This document shows, piece by piece, positions 22,713-32,280 of a stretch of DNA of 64,000 nt. The translations under genes were made by a program, and so were the position numbers. This stretch comes from JAAYCI01 sp031549285. GTDB taxonomy: Bacteria; Bacillota; Clostridia; Oscillospirales; Ruminococcaceae. The notes beneath the pieces are model-generated. The model was not told the DNA's origin. It saw only the letters and a program-made list of their open reading frames with translations, and ran no database searches. The stretch's first letter is position 1; each line of letters opens with the position of its first letter. The stretch covers positions 62,001 through 126,000 of the forward strand of contig JAVBPZ010000009.1 in assembly GCA_031549285.1 (NCBI GenBank). The letters are read 5' to 3'.

Positions 22713-23416
22713 GCTTCCACCTCCTGTATCAATGTTTCCAGCGCCTGCCGCTGCGGCGCCGTTAGTGGCGCGGACAGACGTTTTTTTATGTCCCGCAGCC
22801 GCTGGGAAATATACCCTCGCGCAGCGGTTTGTTCCCCCTGCGGCACCAGGCCCACCTCGTAAAAAACCTCGCCCGGGCGGCTGGGAACGCCGGTGTAGGA
22901 CACCGAAAGGGCGGTGTAGAACCGCCCTTTTTCACACAGGGGAACCTCGCGGTCTATCGTAAAACCTTCTTCGCACAGCCAGCGGCGCAGCACCGCCTGC
23001 CGCCCGGCAGGCACAAACACAAAGTGCAGCCCGGTATCCCGCGTCAAGGGCGACGCGGACAAAATATCCACCACCGTCTCGCCGCTGACCCCCGCTATGA
23101 TGATCTCCTGTACCTCACCCGGCGCCAGCGGTGCCAGCCCGTCACCCAGGCGACACTCCACCCGGCCAGACAGCCCGGTTTGTTTCACCAGCGCTTTCGC
23201 GCGTGCCAGCGGCATGGGCCGTTTGTCTATTGCCACCACATGGCGCGCCGTGCCATGCGCCACCAGCCACACCGCCAGCTTGCCGTGGTCGCAGCCGATA
23301 TCCGCCGCCGCGCATCCCGGGCGCAGCAACTGCGCCGCTGCCAACAGCCGGGGCCCCAGCGCGGGGATACCGGCGCGGTATCGTTCCCCGCCGGGCGGGG
23401 TTTGGTTACTTTTCAC
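22700..23416 (-). CDS. trmK: tRNA (adenine-22-N1)-methyltransferase TrmK
   Basis: TrmK methylates A22 of tRNAs with S-adenosylmethionine. The 238-aa protein has an SAM-binding motif I, CAAADIGCDHGKLAVWLVAH (about residues 34-53), then VVAIDKRPMPLARAK (motif II), GDGLAPLAPGEVQEIIIAGVSGETVVDIL (catalytic region) and FVFVPAGRQAVLRRWL. The N-terminal residues before about 20 are variable, and a slightly later start is possible. It is translated together with nif3 and overlaps the DUF1858 gene upstream by 11 nt. Confidence 0.93.
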   Translation of the reverse strand: MKSNQTPPGGERYRAGIPALGPRLLAAAQLLRPGCAAADIGCDHGKLAVWLVAHGTARHVVAIDKRPMPLARAKALVKQTGLSGRVECRLGDGLAPLAPGEVQEIIIAGVSGETVVDILSASPLTRDTGLHFVFVPAGRQAVLRRWLCEEGFTIDREVPLCEKGRFYTALSVSYTGVPSRPGEVFYEVGLVPQGEQTAARGYISQRLRDIKKRLSAPLTAPQRQALETLIQEVEACLP

Positions 23417-23612
23417 CAGCGATGTGCGCGTTCAGTTTTTCCACCAGGGCATTCACGTCCTGGCCATGTACAAACGCGGCCTGTTCCAGCGTCTCGCTGC
23501 GGGATGCTGGGCACCCCAGGCAGTGCATGCCAATCTCTAAAAAGATGGGCGCAGTGGAGGCGTCAATGTCCAGAATATCGCCGATAATAGTTTCTTTTGT
23601 TACGGTTGCCAT
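23406..23612 (-). CDS. DUF1858 domain protein
   Basis: The 67-aa protein begins MATVTKETIIGDILDIDAST and contains the family signature IFLEIGMHCLGCPASRSETLEQAA with the paired Cys residues (about 30-33 after the start). DUF1858 domains occur alone or at the N-terminus of ScdA/RIC-type iron-sulfur repair proteins and may bind a metal or thiol. I use the ATG with AAAGGAG upstream, not an earlier in-frame GTG. It is the first gene of the trmK-nif3 transcription unit. Confidence 0.88.
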   Translation of the reverse strand: MATVTKETIIGDILDIDASTAPIFLEIGMHCLGCPASRSETLEQAAFVHGQDVNALVEKLNAHIAGEK

Positions 23613-23688
23613 AGGTACTATGTCTCCTTTTTTTGTGTGCGTCACAGAATATTGTTAAAAATTTCTTTAGCGCAAGATTCTATTGTAT

Positions 23689-23718
23689 AGTATAGCGCAC
23701 AGGTACCCCCAGGCGCAA
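23689..23718 (-). promoter_or_regulatory. Possible promoter of the DUF1858-trmK-nif3 operon
   Basis: TTGCGC (23718-23713) and TATACT (23694-23689), spaced by 18 nt on the minus strand, lie about 80 nt before the DUF1858 gene. The match is moderate. Confidence 0.4.
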
Positions 23719-23765
23719 GGTACCGTATACACCGCCGGCCCTGCATACGCGGCAGCGGCCAGCCC

Positions 23766-24623
23766 TTACCCCACCGGCACCAGCCACGCGTGCAGCAGGC
23801 CAATAAGCACCAGGTGCGCCGGGTAAAAAATATAGAACAGCCACTTGCTGCCGGTGCCGCGCCGCCCGTTGTAAAAATATAAAAGCCCCAGTGGCAGGAA
23901 CAGCCCGCAGTACAGCAGCGCCGGGGCAAACAGGTTGTACAGGTCCCAGCCGGACACACCGTTTACAATGCCAAACATGCCGCTGACCACCGACGGTAAA
24001 ATGCGGGTAAGTGCCACCGCGCTGTAGGCAACCGCCTGCGCGCGAAAGTTCCCGCGGAAAAAATCAAACAGCAAAATGAACAGCACGGCCAGATAGCTCC
24101 AATCCCCAAACGACGATGCCGCAAAAATCAGCGCCAACAGCACCAGCTGTAAAACTGGTTTTTTTATTTCATGCCGCACCCGCAGCGCCAACAGGCCTAG
24201 CAACAGCGTGTAAATCACATCGAAGGTATACCAGTTTTGCCCGGTGGGCAGCGCGCCGGTTTTGAAGTAAATAAATGGCAGATAGGAAATAAGCGCAAAC
24301 GCCGCCATGCGCAGGGTATAGCGGTTTTTGCTGCGGGTGTGGTGGTATCCCTCTACCACGAAATAGAACATGACCGGCCCGGTAATGCGCCCAATGAAAT
24401 GCAAAAACAGCGCCACCGGCGCATAGTAATTGGGCAGGAAGGCATAGGCCGCATGGTCGATGAACATAGCAATGATCGCAACCAATTTCAGCGTTTCGGC
24501 GGTAAAACCGCTATGGCGCATACTACCTGGGTTGCCGGAAACCATGCCGCCTGCCGAAACGCCACAGGCGCTCACGGCAAGACCTCCGCCACCCGGGCCG
24601 GTTATCTGTGTTTCCTGTTGCAT
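23766..24623 (-). CDS. TraX family membrane protein
   Basis: The 285-aa protein has a short Gly-rich N-terminus and then 8-9 membrane spans, with the TraX signature FTAETLKLVAIIAMFIDHAAY and RITGPVMFYFVVEGYHHTRSKNRY (about residues 40-100), and a final FYIFYPAHLVLIGLLHAWL. TraX acetylates F-pilin in conjugative plasmids. Chromosomal clostridial homologues are widespread and are probably acyltransferases acting on surface molecules. The ATG has a GGGAGGTG site. It stands alone, with no pilus genes nearby. Confidence 0.85.
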   Translation of the reverse strand: MQQETQITGPGGGGLAVSACGVSAGGMVSGNPGSMRHSGFTAETLKLVAIIAMFIDHAAYAFLPNYYAPVALFLHFIGRITGPVMFYFVVEGYHHTRSKNRYTLRMAAFALISYLPFIYFKTGALPTGQNWYTFDVIYTLLLGLLALRVRHEIKKPVLQLVLLALIFAASSFGDWSYLAVLFILLFDFFRGNFRAQAVAYSAVALTRILPSVVSGMFGIVNGVSGWDLYNLFAPALLYCGLFLPLGLLYFYNGRRGTGSKWLFYIFYPAHLVLIGLLHAWLVPVG

Positions 24624-24751
24624 GCCACACCTCCCGAAAAAAACCTCGCATCCAAAAGATCGCAATGGATTTCGCTTTCGCACAAAATGGCTTTAAATGA
24701 CCATTCGCCATGCAACCAAGGGGCACCCAGCCCCAAACGCCATACAAAAGG

Positions 24752-24789
24752 AAAAGGCAAGTCCGTGGGTAACCAAAGACTCGCCTTTT
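24752..24789 (-). terminator. Terminator after ispH-S1
   Basis: AAAAGGCaAGTC and GACTcGCCTTTT pair around a 14-nt loop. It ends 20 nt past the stop codon on the minus strand, with a T-tract from the arm itself. Confidence 0.75.
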
Positions 24790-24808
24790 CAAAAATATGT
24801 TTTTTGGG

Positions 24809-27244
24809 TTACTCTTTGGCCGCGTCTTCTTCGATCGCTTCCTCTGCCACGGCGGCAGTTTCCTGTGCCTCCACGGCTTCTTCTGCGGTGGCAGCAGCGG
24901 CTTCCGCGGCGTCCATATCTTCCAGCGTGCACGCGGCCTCTTCGGTGGCGGCAGCCTCTTCAGCAGCCACTTCCTCGGCGGTTTCTGCGTTCACCTTGTC
25001 GTCTTCCTTGGCCATTTCGGCAACAACAGCAGCGGCATCTTCCTTGGCAGCCACCTCTTCAGCCATCGAAACCAGTACCTCTTCGGCGGCCAGCTCTTCC
25101 GCACCGGCCACGGCCGTTTCCACATCCGCCACAGCGGTTTCTACTTCTGCCTCGGTGGTTTTTGCCTTCTTTGCGGCTTTGGGTTTGGCGGCGGCTTCCG
25201 CCTCATCTATCGCGGCGTCCATCTCCGGCGCTACGGTGGTCTCGCCCTCGCTGGCACTGGCTACCAGGGTATCTTCACCACCTGCTTCCGGCTTCTCCGG
25301 CTCCGGCAGCAGTGCTTTCATCGACAAGCTGACCCGCCGGCGCTCATAGTCCACGTCCAGCAGCTTCACTTCCACTTCCTGGCCAACGCTCAGCGCATCC
25401 GAAACCTTCTCCACACGGTCGTGGCTGATTTCGCTGATATGCACCAGGCCGTCGATGCCCGGCAGAATGTTTACAAACGCGCCAAACTGGGTCAGGCTGA
25501 CCACCGGCGCGGTAAACACCGACCCAATGGGATACTGGGCCTTGAACTGCTCCCAGGGGTTGTCCTCCTGTTTTTTATACCCCAGCGACACCTTCTGGTT
25601 GTCGCGGTCCAGGTCCTTGATATACACTTCAATGGAATCGCCCACCTTCACCACCTCGCTGGGGTGCTTGATGCGGTTCCACGACAGCTCGGAAATATGG
25701 ACCAGGCCATCCACCCCGCCAATATCCACAAAGGCGCCATAGGTGGTCAGGCTCTTTACGATACCCACGTACTGTTTGCCTGCCTCGGCATCGCTCCAGA
25801 ACTTTTCCTTCTGAGCGTTCTGCTCCTCGGCCAGTACCTCGCGGATGCTGCCGATGGTACGCCGTGGCGAAAACTCTTTTATCTTCAGCTTCACATGGCT
25901 GCGCACCAGCGCGGTATAATCTTCCCCCCGGCGCACGGTGGCCTGCGAGGCCGGAATAAACACCTTCACGCCTTTTACGTTGGCAACGAGACCGCCCTTG
26001 TTGGACTCTATGACATACCCGTCCATCACGGTGCCGTCCTCGGCCGCCTTGGACACCTCCTCGGCACCCCGGCGCGCTTCCATCTGGCGGCGCGACAAAT
26101 ACACGATGCCGTCCTGGTCGCTAACCTTTGTCACCACCAGGTCCAGTTCATCGTCCCGTTTCACTACATCCTCTGCTGAGCGCACGGCCGGGTCGTCGGT
26201 CAGCTCATCCAGCGTAATGATGCCGGTATGCTTGGTGCCGATGTCCACCGTGACTTCATTGGCCGAGACCGCTTCGACGACGCCCTTTACGATTTGGCCG
26301 GCATATACCGGCTTCATCGAATCGTCCAGCATCTCCTCGAAACTTTTTTCGCCCTCACGAATTTCGTCGCTCATTGTGGTTAGTACCTCCTCGATTACGG
26401 ACAATGGTGTGGATGCCCCCGCGGTAACGCCGATGCGCCGGATGCCGGCAAACGAAATACCGGAAACTTCCGCCGCGGCCTCGACCTGTACCGCTTTTGT
26501 ATGCGCGGCTGCCACACGGTACAGCTTTTGGGTGTTGGAGGAACCCCGCCCGCCGATCACGATTACCAGATCGCTGCGGCGCGCAATTTCTTCCGTTTCC
26601 CGCTGTCTTGCCCCTGTTGCACTACATATTGTATCAAAAACCACGCAATTTGTATACACCTTTTTAAGAAACGCGCGCGCCTGCTTCCATTCGGCGGTTT
26701 CATAGGTGGTTTGCGCCACCACGTAAACCGGCCCGGACAGCGGGAAATCTGCCAGTTTCCGCTGCAGGTCGGCCAGGTCCCGGAACACCAGCACCGGGCC
26801 CTTCGCATACCCCACAATCCCCTCTACCTCGGGGTGGTTTTCGTCCCCCGCCACCAGCAGCGTGCCTCCAGCTTCCCCACACTCCTGCGCTATTTTTTGT
26901 ATCTTCTCCACAAAGGGGCAGGTGGCATCCAGCACCGGTACCTGCCGTGCCGCCAGCGCCGCGGTAACGGCAGGCGGCACCCCATGGCTGCGAATGATGG
27001 CAACGGTATCTTTCGGGACATCTGCCGGGCTGTCTGCCACCGCCACCCCGCGCTGCCGCAGCGATGCCACCACCTGCGGGTTGTGGATGAGCGGCCCCAG
27101 GCTGGTGGCTTTTTTGCCGGAAGCCAGCAGCGCCTCTGTCATATCCACCGCGCGCTGCACGCCAAAACAAAAACCCGCCGTACCGGCAAGTTCCACCGTA
27201 ACGCCATTTATGGCAATGGTTTTTGTCTGGGGCTTTTTTTCCAT
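24809..27244 (-). CDS. ispH: IspH (HMBPP reductase) fused to ribosomal protein S1 domains
   Basis: The N-terminal part (residues 1-290) is IspH, the last enzyme of the MEP isoprenoid pathway, with [4Fe-4S] ligands C26 (GFCFGV), C109 (ATCPFV) and C207 (TICSAT) and the SHG and STP motifs. Four S1 RNA-binding domains follow at about 313-380, 404-470, 491-556 (TYGAFVDIGGVDGLVHISEL) and 573-643. This fusion is known in clostridia and probably supplies the S1 function. The last 165 residues are an Ala/Glu/Val-rich acidic low-complexity tail, longer than usual. The ATG after AAAGGAAC is used. plsC ends about 130 nt upstream. Confidence 0.94.
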   Translation of the reverse strand: MEKKPQTKTIAINGVTVELAGTAGFCFGVQRAVDMTEALLASGKKATSLGPLIHNPQVVASLRQRGVAVADSPADVPKDTVAIIRSHGVPPAVTAALAARQVPVLDATCPFVEKIQKIAQECGEAGGTLLVAGDENHPEVEGIVGYAKGPVLVFRDLADLQRKLADFPLSGPVYVVAQTTYETAEWKQARAFLKKVYTNCVVFDTICSATGARQRETEEIARRSDLVIVIGGRGSSNTQKLYRVAAAHTKAVQVEAAAEVSGISFAGIRRIGVTAGASTPLSVIEEVLTTMSDEIREGEKSFEEMLDDSMKPVYAGQIVKGVVEAVSANEVTVDIGTKHTGIITLDELTDDPAVRSAEDVVKRDDELDLVVTKVSDQDGIVYLSRRQMEARRGAEEVSKAAEDGTVMDGYVIESNKGGLVANVKGVKVFIPASQATVRRGEDYTALVRSHVKLKIKEFSPRRTIGSIREVLAEEQNAQKEKFWSDAEAGKQYVGIVKSLTTYGAFVDIGGVDGLVHISELSWNRIKHPSEVVKVGDSIEVYIKDLDRDNQKVSLGYKKQEDNPWEQFKAQYPIGSVFTAPVVSLTQFGAFVNILPGIDGLVHISEISHDRVEKVSDALSVGQEVEVKLLDVDYERRRVSLSMKALLPEPEKPEAGGEDTLVASASEGETTVAPEMDAAIDEAEAAAKPKAAKKAKTTEAEVETAVADVETAVAGAEELAAEEVLVSMAEEVAAKEDAAAVVAEMAKEDDKVNAETAEEVAAEEAAATEEAACTLEDMDAAEAAAATAEEAVEAQETAAVAEEAIEEDAAKE

Positions 27245-27375
27245 GGGGTTTTTGTTCCTTTGTTTGCAGTGGTTCCGCAATGGCTCCACTGCTTTTGTAA
27301 AATTTCGCTTATGTCCGGCCGCTTCCCTGTTTTTCTACACGGACTGGCCCGCATTTCAGGGGGCGCCCTTGGCAC

Positions 27376-28131
27376 TTACGGCAGGGCAATCTCCTGCGGG
27401 TACAGCGCCTGCATCTGGTCGGCAAAACGGTGCTTTGCCTCCCGCAGGGCGGCCGGCACCCGCTGGCCCGCCAGGCCGGCCAAGCCCAGTTCCGACAAGG
27501 ATGCCGGCGGGCCAAACGTTACCGTAATGCGCCGGAACGCCTTTGGCCGGCCTGCCGCGTAGGTGATGTGGCAGGGAACCAGGCAGGCGTTCGCCTCCAT
27601 GGCCACCACGAACGCACCGGACTTCAGCCGGCCCAAATTCCCGTCTTTTGAGCGGGTACCCTCCGGGAAAATAAGCAGCCCGCGCCCGGCGCGCACCTCC
27701 TCCACCGCCTCCTCTATGGCGGCGGTGTCGCCTTTGCCGCGGTGTACCGGGAACGCACCCGCAATACACCAAAAAAAGTTGAGCAAGGGGTTGATGCGAA
27801 ACAACTCCTCCTTGCCCATAATCAGCATTTTTTTTCCAAACCCCCGTGCCAGCACCACAAACAACGGGTCTATGGCAGACAGGTGGTTGGGGCACAGCAC
27901 AAACCCCTGACCGGGTGTTTTGCCCCGAGACGGCGCCTTCCCCACTGTGCTGCTCACATAGGGCGGCGCGGCTTCCGAAGGTTGTGCTTCGGCACAGCGG
28001 GTTGCCAATGCAATATTTTCACGTCCCACCGTGCGAACGGGATACAGCAGCCGCACCAGCACCATACCTATCAGCAGGAAAAACTGGTACAAAAACAGAT
28101 ACAGCGGCTGCACAGCTTTCAGGCGTTTCAT
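27376..28131 (-). CDS. plsC: 1-acyl-sn-glycerol-3-phosphate acyltransferase (PlsC family)
   Basis: The enzyme makes phosphatidic acid from lysophosphatidic acid at the membrane. The 251-aa protein has an N-terminal hydrophobic helix (YLFLYQFFLLIGMVLVRLLY), the catalytic NHLSAIDP (H-x4-D) at about residue 83 and the FPEGTRSKDG substrate motif. A stretch of about 30 residues (CAEAQPSEAAPPYVSSTVGK) before the HX4D motif is an unusual insertion. It overlaps cmk by 4 nt, as in other clostridia where cmk-plsC-ispH form an operon. Confidence 0.92.
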   Translation of the reverse strand: MKRLKAVQPLYLFLYQFFLLIGMVLVRLLYPVRTVGRENIALATRCAEAQPSEAAPPYVSSTVGKAPSRGKTPGQGFVLCPNHLSAIDPLFVVLARGFGKKMLIMGKEELFRINPLLNFFWCIAGAFPVHRGKGDTAAIEEAVEEVRAGRGLLIFPEGTRSKDGNLGRLKSGAFVVAMEANACLVPCHITYAAGRPKAFRRITVTFGPPASLSELGLAGLAGQRVPAALREAKHRFADQMQALYPQEIALP

Positions 28132-28814
28132 TTTCCGGCTTCCTTTTGCTTTTCCAGCTCGATGGTAATCAGCTCCAGCAGGCTGGCCAGCGAACGCTCT
28201 ATGGCAAACCCGCTGGTGTCCATCAAAATGGCGTCGTCTGCTTTTTTTAGCGGTGCCACCGCGCGGTGGCTGTCATTGTAATCCCGCTGTTCCACATCAT
28301 GCTTCACCGTCTCGTACTCGGCCTGCTTACCCTTGCGCAGCAGTTGCTCATACCGGCGCTGAGCGCGGTCATCCACTGAGGCGGTCAGGAAAATTTTCAC
28401 GTTGGCGTTTGGCAGCACCACCGTGCCGATATCCCGCCCGTCCATGATAACGTCATGCTCCCGGGCCAGGCGGCGCTGTGTTTCCAGCAAAAAAGTGCGC
28501 ACCGGCGCAAACGCCGATACATCGCTGGCCGCCATGGACACCTTTTCGTCCCGTATGATTTCCGAAACGTCCTCGTCCCCTAAAAACACCCGCTGCAGAC
28601 CGTCCACATATCGCAATGAAAAATGGATGGATGGCAACAGCGCCACCACCTCTTGTTCGTTTTTGGGGTCTTTGCCATCCCGCAAAACTGCCAACCCAAT
28701 GACGCGGTACAGCGCGCCGGTGTCGGCATACAGGTACCCCAGCTTTGCGGCCAGGCGGCGGGAAAGGCTGCTTTTCCCCGCGCCGGACGGCCCGTCAATT
28801 GCGATAGAAATCAT
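28128..28814 (-). CDS. cmk: Cytidylate kinase
   Basis: CMP kinase phosphorylates CMP and dCMP with ATP. The 228-aa protein has the P-loop MISIAIDGPSGAGKSSLSRR at the N-terminus, YADTGALYR, the DGRDIGTVVLPNANVKIFLTA motif and the lid RAQRRYEQLL. I use the ATG with AAGGAG 8 nt upstream, and an earlier in-frame codon adds eight residues. It is the first gene of the cmk-plsC-ispH unit. The 240 nt upstream hold no evident gene. Confidence 0.95.
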   Translation of the reverse strand: MISIAIDGPSGAGKSSLSRRLAAKLGYLYADTGALYRVIGLAVLRDGKDPKNEQEVVALLPSIHFSLRYVDGLQRVFLGDEDVSEIIRDEKVSMAASDVSAFAPVRTFLLETQRRLAREHDVIMDGRDIGTVVLPNANVKIFLTASVDDRAQRRYEQLLRKGKQAEYETVKHDVEQRDYNDSHRAVAPLKKADDAILMDTSGFAIERSLASLLELITIELEKQKEAGK

Positions 28815-29080
28815 GGTGTGAACTCCTTCTTGCCCCAAAAATAGGTATGTGCGTTGTGCCTTGCCACCGGCAAGATTACGGATGTTTCCTCAAAAACACC
28901 CGTACACTGGCCGCAGAACAGGCCGTGCCGCCCACACATCGCACATAGATAGTTATAAAAAGCGTATCTGTAAAAGCGGTTTAATTTTAATCGTTAACTG
29001 CCAGAATGTCAATCCGTATTCCCTAATTTGGTGGGGTTGCCGCTGGTGCAGGCTGTTTTTTCCGGCAACCCAAGAGGCAA

Positions 29081-30325
29081 CTACCGTGCCGCTGGTAAAA
29101 CGCCCATTCCCCGGGCCGCTGCCGCCGCCGTGGCCCACGCAATCTGCAGGTTGTACCCGCCGGTGTACCCGTCCACATCCAGTACCTCGCCAGCGAAAAA
29201 CAGCCCCGGCATCCGTTTGCTCTGCATGGTTTTGGGGTCCACTTCCTTCACATCCACCCCACCGGCGGTAATGACCGCGTGTGCCAAATCCCCCCTGCCC
29301 GCAATGGCCACCGGGAACCGCTTTACAAGCTCCACCAGCGCCTGGCGCTGCGCTTTGGTAATCTGATGAATTTTGCCATTGGGGTCCACGTCCCACAGCG
29401 CCAGCATCACCGGGCGCATTTTTGCCGGCAGCAGTTTGTCCAGCGCATGGGCAACATCACGGTTGCTGTTCTCCGCGAAATCCCGCTGCAACCGCGCGTC
29501 CAGCTGCTGGGCATCCAGCGCAGGTTTTAAATCAAACAGCACGGTGTAGTCGTTCTTTTTCATGTCGCCCAGGTAGGCGCTGGCCGACAATACCAGCGGC
29601 CCGGAAAGGCCAAAATGTGTGAACAATGCCTCCCCCTGCTCACAAAAAACCGGCTTGCCGTTTTCCAACAGTGTCAGAGTAACATTGCGCAGCGACAGGC
29701 CCATCATTTGCTTCGCGGTGTCGCCTTTTTCCACCAGCGACACCAGGCTGGGCACCGGCGGAACAATGGTATGGCCCGCCTGTTTTGCCAGCGTGTACCC
29801 CTGGCCGGTAGAGCCGGTTTGGGGGTACGACAGGCCGCCGGTGGCCACCAGCACCGCATCGGCAGAAAGCGTCCGTCCATCCGCCAGGCGCACTCCGGCC
29901 GCCCGGCCATCCGGGGAAACCAACAGTTCTGTCGCTTCCCCGCGCAGCATTTCGGCACCGCTTGCGTACCGCAGCAGCGCGTCCACCACATCCTGTGCCG
30001 CGTCGCTGGCGGGAAAAACCCGGCGGCCACGCTCCACCTTCAGCGGCAACGACAACTGGTGCTCAAACAGCTCCATCACCGCCGCCGGCGGCAGCGCATG
30101 GATAGCAGAATATAAAAAACGCGGGTTGTGCCGGATGTTTTTCAGGAACTCGTTTTCGTCGCACGCATTTGTCAGGTTACAGCGGCCTTTGCCGGTAATC
30201 AGCAGCTTTTTTGCCGGGGTGTCCATATGCTCCACCAGCGTAACGGCGTGCCCTGCCTCCAGTGCCTGGCCGGCCGCGAACAGGCCCGCCGCCCCGGCGC
30301 CCACAATCACCAGCCGCGCCATCAT
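29081..30325 (-). CDS. HI0933/YhiN-type NAD(P)/FAD-dependent oxidoreductase
   Basis: The 414-aa flavoprotein has the dinucleotide motif LVIVGAGAAGLFAAGQALEAG at its N-terminus, KKLLITGKGRCNLTNACD (family signature, about residues 38-55), VATGGLSYPQTGSTGQGY and the C-terminal PGLFFAGEVLDVDGYTGGYNLQIAWATA. Members are common in Firmicutes, and their substrate is mostly unknown. Some act on quinones or bile-acid-type compounds. It overlaps the upstream membrane protein gene by 4 nt. Confidence 0.9.
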   Translation of the reverse strand: MMARLVIVGAGAAGLFAAGQALEAGHAVTLVEHMDTPAKKLLITGKGRCNLTNACDENEFLKNIRHNPRFLYSAIHALPPAAVMELFEHQLSLPLKVERGRRVFPASDAAQDVVDALLRYASGAEMLRGEATELLVSPDGRAAGVRLADGRTLSADAVLVATGGLSYPQTGSTGQGYTLAKQAGHTIVPPVPSLVSLVEKGDTAKQMMGLSLRNVTLTLLENGKPVFCEQGEALFTHFGLSGPLVLSASAYLGDMKKNDYTVLFDLKPALDAQQLDARLQRDFAENSNRDVAHALDKLLPAKMRPVMLALWDVDPNGKIHQITKAQRQALVELVKRFPVAIAGRGDLAHAVITAGGVDVKEVDPKTMQSKRMPGLFFAGEVLDVDGYTGGYNLQIAWATAAAAARGMGVLPAAR

Positions 30326-32121
30326 TCCTTACCTGCCGCGGGCTGCTGCCGCTTTTCCCGTTTCGCACGGCGCCACGCCAGCAGTTGCCGCACCAGCAGG
30401 GTGGTGCCCACGAAGCCATATAACAGCATTAACGGATGCACCGACGCCAGGTACATGATGAAGGTGCCAATGGTAAAGCTGGATACCGTAACGAAAGCCA
30501 CCATAAATACACGCAGCAGGATGCACAAAAGAATCCCGGCCATTATCCACCACAACAGGCTTTGTGTGCTGCTTTTTTGTTTTTTGCGCAGCCGCCCCAC
30601 AAACTGTACCCCCGCCAGCACCTGCCAGGTCAGCGCCGCCGCCAGCGCACAGGGCAACAGCACCGCATACCCGTACCGCAGGATATCCAGCAGCTGGAAC
30701 TGCAGGTTTTGCACCGGGGTGAAGTACGGTTCGGTGCTGTTTTCCTTGGTGGCTGTCAGCGCCTTTTCCTCCAGGAAATCCTCCATGGGCGCGATGGTTT
30801 CGGCGTAAAAGCCCGGGTCGTTGGAGGCCGGACTGAACATCGGCCGGGCGTCACTCTGCTGGAAGGTGGCGCAGAACCACAGGCTGTACAGCGCCTCCTT
30901 GGTTACCGGGGCAATGTACTCCCCGCGGATAGGCGGGCTGACCGAGCTGCGCCGGCCAGAGGCCGGCAGTGCACCGGAATCGCCCAGTGCGTTTATTTTT
31001 TCCGCCAAAGTTTCAAAATACTGCTGTGCTTTTTGAGGCGTGTCATAGTAGCCTTCCTCGGCGGCGGCTTCCCGCAGCGCCCAGTAAAACGCGCCGGAAT
31101 TATGGTTGCCATATTTTTGCAGATAGCGTTCGCTTTCCAGGTGTGGCTCCAGCACCGCAAACTCCGGCACCATTTCATACAGCTGCTGGCGCACGTCCGC
31201 CGGCACCGCCGTCTTTGGGTCCCAGCTTTCGCCCTGAATGCGGGTCATGGCGCCGTATGCGTCGGCAAACTCCCCGGAGGAAAAATCGCTGACAATGAAC
31301 CGGCCATAGTACGCATAGTTGACGCCGCACCAGGCCAAAATCCCCCCCGCCAGCACGGCAAACGGCAGGCAAAGGGCAATGCCGCGGGCCAGTTTCGCTT
31401 TCCATTTTTCATCGGTGCGCAAAACGAACACCAGCGTAACCACGGCGGCACATAGCATGAACGGCAGCAGCCACCAGCCGTCCTCCCGCGTTAGCCAGGC
31501 GGCCGCCAAGCCCATGCCCGCCAGCACCAACCACCAAACCGACCGCCGCAGCCGCGCCCGGTACCGCAGCGCAAACCCCACCATGCCCACGACGGCAAGC
31601 ACGCACAGCGCAGGAAAAATATTGTCCCGGTACACCCGCAGGGTGAAGCCATACGGCGTGGGGTTCGCGATGGACGCCGGATTAAACAGCAGCACCACAA
31701 ATAGCCCCAGCGCCAGCCAGCGCTTTTTCAGCGTGGGCAAAAACGCGCCCGCTGCCGCCGCGCTGGCCCCGGCCCACAACAGCTGCCCCCCCAGCAGGTA
31801 CGGAATATGCAGCAGGTGCAGCACCGCCAGCCACAGCGAAAAGAAAGAATGCTTCGCCAGGGTGGTCCAGGTATACGCGCCCAGCCACTGCCCGTCCGCA
31901 ATAGATACCGCCTGGTTATAGGCCACCATGTCGTCCAGCACGGCCTCATCCGGCCACAGGAACACCCGCTGGCCGCTGCACAGCAGCAGCTTTATGCCCA
32001 ACAGCAAAAGGCCCAACAGCAAGATCAGCCAGGGCCGCAGGTCTTTATTTTGTTTGTCCAGCAAACCAAACTTACGGGTGGTTCCCAAATACGTATGCCT
32101 CCCATGGTAACTTTCCAACAC
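30322..32121 (-). CDS. Large polytopic membrane protein, probable GT-C glycosyltransferase
   Basis: The 599-aa protein has about 11 hydrophobic spans, with a large external loop between about residues 290 and 450. The first loop includes WPDEAVLDDMVAYNQAV, acidic residues as in lipid-sugar dependent glycosyltransferases. It is distantly similar in layout to the 551-aa enzyme at 18.1-19.8 kb. It stands at the 3' end of the glycan cluster and may perform the final outer-face transfer. The assigned GTG start has GGAAG 8 nt upstream. Confidence 0.65.
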   Translation of the reverse strand: MLESYHGRHTYLGTTRKFGLLDKQNKDLRPWLILLLGLLLLGIKLLLCSGQRVFLWPDEAVLDDMVAYNQAVSIADGQWLGAYTWTTLAKHSFFSLWLAVLHLLHIPYLLGGQLLWAGASAAAAGAFLPTLKKRWLALGLFVVLLFNPASIANPTPYGFTLRVYRDNIFPALCVLAVVGMVGFALRYRARLRRSVWWLVLAGMGLAAAWLTREDGWWLLPFMLCAAVVTLVFVLRTDEKWKAKLARGIALCLPFAVLAGGILAWCGVNYAYYGRFIVSDFSSGEFADAYGAMTRIQGESWDPKTAVPADVRQQLYEMVPEFAVLEPHLESERYLQKYGNHNSGAFYWALREAAAEEGYYDTPQKAQQYFETLAEKINALGDSGALPASGRRSSVSPPIRGEYIAPVTKEALYSLWFCATFQQSDARPMFSPASNDPGFYAETIAPMEDFLEEKALTATKENSTEPYFTPVQNLQFQLLDILRYGYAVLLPCALAAALTWQVLAGVQFVGRLRKKQKSSTQSLLWWIMAGILLCILLRVFMVAFVTVSSFTIGTFIMYLASVHPLMLLYGFVGTTLLVRQLLAWRRAKREKRQQPAAGKE

Positions 32122-32280
32122 TGAAACGCTTCCGGGTACTAATCAGAGAAAAACAGCAGGTGCGGCGCTTAAAAAAACGCACCGGTGAATAGATGCCCTG
32201 CATCCACCGCAGTGACCCCTGGGCCAGAAATATAACGGCGAAGGTACGACTCGCAAAATACCGGAGTCCCTGCGCGCCGG

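Noticed and set aside
24797..26179. 460-codon open frame antisense to ispH-S1
   Set aside because: It mirrors the repetitive Ala/Glu tail and S1 domains on the opposite strand. Its Gly/His/Phe-rich translation has no known domain.
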